DNA of 10,037 nucleotides. Source: UBA4292 sp964648695. Its GTDB lineage: Bacteria; Bacillota; Clostridia; Lachnospirales; Lachnospiraceae. The DNA is taken from assembly GCA_964648695.1 (NCBI GenBank), contig CAZYLH010000051.1:1-10037 (forward strand), in the 5' to 3' direction. Position 1 is the stretch's first letter. Each line of letters begins with the position of its first letter. Made by a program: the position numbers and the translations under genes. Below, piece after piece: positions 7,501 through 10,037 of the stretch. The notes below the pieces were generated by a model. It did not search any database and was not told where the DNA came from. It worked only from the letters and a program-made list of their open reading frames with translations.

Positions 7501-7878
7501 AGAATAACGACTATCGAGAGCGAGGAGGAATATGAGGATATTCAGGATGAGCTGATAGACCGCTTCGGTGATCTGCCTGTGCCATGCCAAAATCTCCTGA
7601 ATGTTGCTCTCTTAAAGGCACTTGCGCATAGCGCGTATGTGGAAACGGTGCGCGCTACAGTGCGAGAGACAAATCTTATTATGTATCCACAGGCGAAGAT
7701 AAACACTCAGAGGATTGATGAGCTTTTAAATATGTATCACGGCAATCTGAGAATTATCGTCGGAAAGAAGCCTACATTTGTGTTTTATGAGCGAAATCCG
7801 GGGAGAATGACACTGGAGGCCATGTGTATATCCCTAAAAACGCTCTTAAATGACATAAAAATGTTGCTAGTTGAATGA
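4543..7878 (+). CDS. mfd: Transcription-repair coupling factor (Mfd), interrupted by an assembly gap
   Basis: Mfd is a DNA translocase that pushes stalled RNA polymerase off lesions and recruits UvrA for nucleotide excision repair. The degenerate, ATPase-dead UvrB-like module is N-terminal, with MTGCMGSQR in place of a P-loop near the start and the conserved GEFSHRGDILDIYPY stretch (about 170-185). The translocase follows: Walker A GDVGFGKT (591-598), DEEQ box (692-695), TATPIPRT (718-725), VSTTIIETGLDIP (829-841) and QLYQLRGRVGRS (858-869). The TRG motif (about 896-945, with DLEIRGAGNLLG) and the C-terminal D7 domain complete it. Residue numbers count 34 placeholder residues for the 100 Ns. 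ATG at 4543 is preferred, with GGAG (4534-4537) 5 bases upstream; the GTG at 4537 overlaps that site. The reading frame happens to stay open across the Ns. Compared with remembered Bacillus Mfd (about 1177 residues), the placeholder is too short by roughly 60-65 residues. Confidence 0.96.
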   Translation: MADLFVSPLSDLASYNELLRCLKEGIVPVQMTGCMGSQRVHLMYEAGKNFKWRLIVAGNDLAARQIYEDYMQLDEHVFYYPAKDLIFYQADLQAGAQLGERLNVLRCLYENAGGTIITTMDGLMNVLPPFDSWRQHVLYVTAAQRLATEQFCRDLVEMGYIRSSVVSVPGEFSHRGDILDIYPYTEGNPIRIELWGDEVDSVRYFDAESQRSIASVDEAYIFPARELVITAAEQRKGLLKIEKEYKEQYQLFKEKERYDEALNLKQNVGAFIDELSGGVIPGNIYSFLEYFIQEKKSLLDYMPEDTVIFAVEPAGMQEKGDAVEAEFLDSCTHRLEKGYILPGQTGLIYKEKTIMDRLAKSRTALLTGLDAPFSSLNVRKCLGVQVQSISPYKENTALLINDLIKWHKGKYRVVILYASKTRARRMAQYLQDYDLDVFYCDERGGEALPGQTMIACGKLHRGFSYPYLKFVVLTEADMFGXXXXXXXXXXXXXXXXXXXXXXXXXXXXXXXXXXRTKSRVTAAVEKVAVELVELYAARQNRRGYAFSADSLWQKEFEESFPYEETQDQLEAIRAVKEDMESARIMDRLICGDVGFGKTEIAIRAAFKAVQDGKQVLYLVPTTILCQQHFNTFCERMKDYPIRVDMLSRFCTKKQITQTIQDLRKGLVDIVIGTHRVLSRDVEFKDLGLFIVDEEQRFGVSHKEKVKQMKQNVDVITLTATPIPRTLHMSLIGVRDMSILEEGPNDRLPIQTYVCESSTEMVREAIARELSRDGQIYYVYNRVRGIARVAEEIGRMLPEANVAYAHGQMSERELERIMLDFVNGEIDVLVSTTIIETGLDIPRVNTIIIDDADRLGLSQLYQLRGRVGRSSRMAYAFIMYKKDKQLKEDAQKRLMAIREFTELGSGVRIAMKDLEIRGAGNLLGHDQHGHMEAVGYDLYCKLLNEAIKRLQGGVEEEKFETHIDINLDAYIPESYIKNESLLLEMYKRITTIESEEEYEDIQDELIDRFGDLPVPCQNLLNVALLKALAHSAYVETVRATVRETNLIMYPQAKINTQRIDELLNMYHGNLRIIVGKKPTFVFYERNPGRMTLEAMCISLKTLLNDIKMLLVE
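5985..6084. other. Run of exactly 100 Ns (assembly gap) inside mfd
   Basis: All bases are N. A round 100 is the usual filler for a scaffold gap of unknown length. It replaces most of the RNA-polymerase-interacting domain of Mfd: the text breaks after VVLTEADMFG-Thr and resumes at RTKSRVTAAVEKV. Aligned from memory with Bacillus Mfd, about 97 residues normally separate these points, so roughly 290 bases are missing rather than 100. The true length must be 3k+1 bases if the gene is intact, because two bases of a codon precede the gap and a new codon starts right after it. Confidence 0.97.
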
Positions 7879-7892
7879 TTTGGTGTTATATT
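7864..7892 (+). promoter_or_regulatory. Candidate promoter for the lipoprotein gene, inside the 3' end of mfd
   Basis: TTGCTA (7864-7869), a 17-base spacer and TATATT (7887-7892) with TGT before the -10 (7884-7886) form a plausible extended -10 promoter overlapping the last codons of mfd. Transcription would start near 7899, about 50 bases before the lipoprotein ATG. An overlapping alternative is TTGAAT (7871-7876) with TATTAG (7894-7899), also at 17 bases. No terminator separates mfd from the next gene, so read-through is possible as well. Confidence 0.4.
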
Positions 7893-7949
7893 GTATTAGA
7901 TTGGGCTTACAATCGGAAGATTTATTAATTGAAAGGCTGGTTTATTATT

Positions 7950-9170
7950 ATGAGACGAATAAGACGGATATTATCCCTGTGCTTGGGTACTGTAATCGGT
8001 GCGGTGGCCCTTTTTGGCTGCTCAAAGACCTATACGGATGAAGAATATGCTACCACAGTGGTGGCTACCTTTGGAGATCAGGATGTGTATCTTTACGAGG
8101 TGAATTTTTATTTAAAGGTCATGCAGGTGACCTATGACACCTACTATGATTACTATTATTCAACCTACTATGGCTTTAGCAGTAAGGAGGAGTTTTACGA
8201 GTACACGGGCCTTACTGAAAATGGCGAGACGTTTTGGGAGGCGATTAAAGAAGATGCCATGGCAACGCTGATGCAGACCTATATTCTCTGCTACCAGGCG
8301 GATGAGTATGGCATATCTCTGTCAGATGAGGACATTGAAAAGGTGGAAGAGGCTGTAGAGACATTCCTCTCCGAGACTGACGAGGGAGTTATCAGCGCCT
8401 GCAAGGTGGATGAGGAAAAGCTTACAAAGATATTTACAGACAATGCTCTTGCAAACAGAGTATATGAATACATTGTATCCGACATCGACACAGAGGTGGA
8501 CGAGGAGGAATACCGCTACACGGAGGTAGCATATCTTGAGATTACGGAATCTGATGTAACCTCAGTTGACACATCTTCCAATGACGATGACGAGGAGGAA
8601 GAGGAAGAGGTCGATTATGAGGCGAAGGCAGAGGAGGTTCTGGCGGCTTTACAGGAGCAGATGGAAATCTATTTAGAATCCGGTGAGGACGATGACACCA
8701 TTCCATTTGAAGAGGTGGTCTCACTGTATGAGAATAGTACAGAAATCTCGGTTAGCTATACGGAATCTACGGAGTACTCAAAGCCCGATGACGATGAGGA
8801 AGAATCCCTTCAAACCATCTGCTGGAATGATCTGGAGACAGGGGATTACACAATCTGGTATGATGAGGATTCTGAAACAGCATATGTTATCTACTGTATA
8901 AACGATGATGTGGAGGATTCAAAGGAGGCTGCGATAGAGGAAGAGCTGGAGAGCCGCAGGACGGAGATGTTTGAGGAAAAGTACCCGGACATTGTGGAAA
9001 GCAGCCCTGACTTTAAGGTGGTTGCCAGCGTTTATGACAGGCTGGCATACCAGGATATCGAGTATGCATCAGATACTGATACCTCCGATAATGACGTTGA
9101 CGCGACTGACAATGATGCATCTGATAACGATGCATCCGAAAACGATGCAGATGCGTCTGACAATGAATGA
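7950..9170 (+). CDS. Acidic PrsA/SurA-like lipoprotein (putative extracytoplasmic foldase or chaperone)
   Basis: A 406-residue predicted lipoprotein. MRRIRRILSLCLGTVIGAVA is a signal peptide ending in lipobox ALFGC, with lipidated Cys24. The next part (about 37-195) resembles the SurA/PrsA N-terminal chaperone region: VVATFGDQDVYLYEVNFYL, then helices up to the IVSDIDTEVDEEEYR segment. Residues 196-350 may be a degenerate parvulin-like domain (AEEVLAALQ, FEEVVSLY, AYVIYCIND), but the usual parvulin HILV and GG-L-G motifs are not visible, so isomerase activity is doubtful. Oddities are a Tyr-rich stretch (8 Tyr within 62-74), an acidic block (211-220, one Asn, three Asp, six Glu) and a repetitive Asp/Asn/Ser/Ala tail (373-406). 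An upstream in-frame TTG at 7929 has GGAAGA before it; the ATG at 7950 gives the cleaner signal peptide. Similar putative isomerases are common next to mfd in Clostridia. ileS follows after 22 bases. Confidence 0.75.
   Translation: MRRIRRILSLCLGTVIGAVALFGCSKTYTDEEYATTVVATFGDQDVYLYEVNFYLKVMQVTYDTYYDYYYSTYYGFSSKEEFYEYTGLTENGETFWEAIKEDAMATLMQTYILCYQADEYGISLSDEDIEKVEEAVETFLSETDEGVISACKVDEEKLTKIFTDNALANRVYEYIVSDIDTEVDEEEYRYTEVAYLEITESDVTSVDTSSNDDDEEEEEEVDYEAKAEEVLAALQEQMEIYLESGEDDDTIPFEEVVSLYENSTEISVSYTESTEYSKPDDDEEESLQTICWNDLETGDYTIWYDEDSETAYVIYCINDDVEDSKEAAIEEELESRRTEMFEEKYPDIVESSPDFKVVASVYDRLAYQDIEYASDTDTSDNDVDATDNDASDNDASENDADASDNE
9111..9155 (+). repeat. Three 15-base tandem units encoding the Asp/Asn-rich tail of the lipoprotein
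   Basis: Units at 9111-9125, 9126-9140 and 9141-9155 each begin AAYGATGCA and encode NDASD, NDASE and NDADA. The first two differ at only a few bases and the third is diverged after GATGCA. The flanking codons (NDVDATD before, SDNE after) look like older, more decayed copies, suggesting the tail grew by slippage or unequal exchange. Confidence 0.7.
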
Positions 9171-9192
9171 TGAGATAGATGGAGGATAGGAA

Positions 9193-10037
9193 ATGTACCG
9201 CAAGGTTTCTACAGACATGAACTTTGTCGAGAGAGAAGAAAAGGATGAACAGTTCTGGCGGGAAAACCATATTTTTGAAAAGAGCATGGCGAGAAGAGAG
9301 GGCTGTCCGCAGTACATGTTTTATGATGGACCGCCCACCGCTAACGGAAAGCCGCATATTGGGCATGTGCTGACCAGAACCATCAAGGATATGATCCCGC
9401 GCTATCGCACGATGAAGGGCTATGAGGTTCCAAGAAAGGCAGGATGGGATACGCACGGCCTTCCGGTGGAGCTGGAGGTGGAGCGCGAACTTGGACTTGA
9501 CGGCAAGGAACAGATCGAGGCGTATGGACTGGAGCCGTTTATCAATCGCTGTAAGGAAAATGTCTGGAAGTACAAGGGCATGTGGGAGGACTTCTCCTAC
9601 AAGGTAGGCTTCTGGGCGGACATGGACGATCCATACGTTACCTATCACGATGACTTCATAGAGTCTGAGTGGTGGGCGCTTAAACAGATCTGGGATAAGA
9701 AATTACTCTATAAGGGCTTTAAGATTGTGCCCTATTGCCCGAGGTGTGAGACGCCCCTGTCCTCCCATGAGGTGGCGCAAGGGTATAAGGAGATAAAGGA
9801 GCGTTCAGCCATCGCCCGCTTTAAGTGCCTTGATGAGGACGCCTATATTCTGGCATGGACTACCACACCCTGGACACTGCCCAGCAATGTGGCTTTATGC
9901 GTTCATCCTGACGAAGCTTATGTTAAGGTAAAGACTGCGGACGGCTATACCTACTATCTGGCGGAGGCACTCTGTGAGCAGATCCTTGGCAGTGAGCCCA
10001 CAGCTCCATATGAGATTTTGGAGCGCTATAAGGGAAC
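9193..10037 (+). CDS. ileS: Isoleucyl-tRNA synthetase, type 2 (IleS2-like), N-terminal part
   Basis: IleS attaches isoleucine to its tRNA in the cytoplasm and edits away mischarged valine. The first 281 codons are visible; the family is roughly 1030-1050 residues, so the rest is beyond the right edge. The class I signature lies in DGPPTANGKPHIGHV, with HIGH at 55-58. It is followed by AGWDTHGLPVELEVERELGL (83-102), WKYKGMWEDFSYKVGFWADM, the CPRC motif (182-185) with SSHEVAQGY, and the editing-domain peptide WTTTPWTLP (222-230). The wording PPTANGKPHIGH and ELEVERELG is that of the eukaryote-like type 2 branch, not the PPYANGNIHIGH form of common bacterial type 1. Type 2 enzymes are generally poorly inhibited by mupirocin; that property is inferred here. 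The ATG at 9193 has GGAGG (9181-9185) 7 bases upstream. With a 22-base gap to the lipoprotein gene there is no room for a T-box leader. Confidence 0.95.
   Translation, partial: MYRKVSTDMNFVEREEKDEQFWRENHIFEKSMARREGCPQYMFYDGPPTANGKPHIGHVLTRTIKDMIPRYRTMKGYEVPRKAGWDTHGLPVELEVERELGLDGKEQIEAYGLEPFINRCKENVWKYKGMWEDFSYKVGFWADMDDPYVTYHDDFIESEWWALKQIWDKKLLYKGFKIVPYCPRCETPLSSHEVAQGYKEIKERSAIARFKCLDEDAYILAWTTTPWTLPSNVALCVHPDEAYVKVKTADGYTYYLAEALCEQILGSEPTAPYEILERYKG

Noticed and set aside
9171..9192. T-box riboswitch ahead of ileS
   Set aside because: Only 22 bases separate ileS from the preceding gene, and no T-box sequence or terminator is present there.
9013..9648. 211-codon open frame on the minus strand across the lipoprotein tail and the start of ileS
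   Set aside because: It is antisense to two well-supported genes; its His/Arg/Tyr-rich part is just the complement of the Asp/Asn repeat codons.
1..10037. CRISPR arrays, insertion sequences, phage genes, tRNA or rRNA genes, attachment sites
   Set aside because: No regular repeat-spacer array, transposase-like protein, terminal inverted repeats or structural RNA pattern was seen; the window is ordinary chromosomal backbone.

Overview
The window looks like chromosomal backbone from a Gram-positive anaerobe of the class Clostridia, most likely Lachnospiraceae or a close relative. The signs are a paired glgC/glgD, a spoVG gene, the spoVG-pth-mfd gene neighbourhood, a eukaryote-like (type 2) isoleucyl-tRNA synthetase, GGAGG-type ribosome binding sites and sigma-A promoters with extended -10 boxes. 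This placement rests on gene content and remembered family sequences, not on a database search. No mobile element, CRISPR array, tRNA or rRNA was seen.

Layout. The left end (1-674, minus strand) is the N-terminal half of murC, a peptidoglycan precursor ligase, running off the edge. A 352-base divergent region (675-1026) carries a murC promoter facing left, a glgC promoter facing right (both with TGC before TATAAT), and between them A-tracts and an operator-like cluster of TTGAC repeats. Rightward, glgC and glgD overlap by ATGA and encode the catalytic and regulatory-type subunits of glucose-1-phosphate adenylyltransferase (ADP-glucose for glycogen). spoVG follows after 51 bases with no terminator between, so the three probably form one transcript, ending at a strong intrinsic terminator (3773-3816).

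A second unit starts straight after that terminator with a good promoter (3819-3847). A leader of about 107 bases, which itself contains a terminator-like hairpin, precedes pth (peptidyl-tRNA hydrolase) and mfd (transcription-repair coupling factor). mfd is interrupted by exactly 100 Ns (5985-6084). These are an assembly placeholder that hides most of the RNA-polymerase-interacting domain, and the real gap is probably nearer 300 bases.

Downstream of mfd lies a very acidic, PrsA-like secreted lipoprotein with a repetitive Asp/Asn/Ser tail. It may have its own promoter inside the end of mfd. The first 281 codons of ileS2 follow after 22 bases and run off the right edge.

Most of the window is housekeeping: cell wall, glycogen precursor, translation quality control, DNA repair, protein export or folding, and tRNA charging. 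I found no convincing new system. The points most worth a second look are the pth leader hairpin, the acidic lipoprotein, the glgCD-spoVG linkage, the operator-like repeats upstream of glgC, and the undersized assembly gap in mfd.
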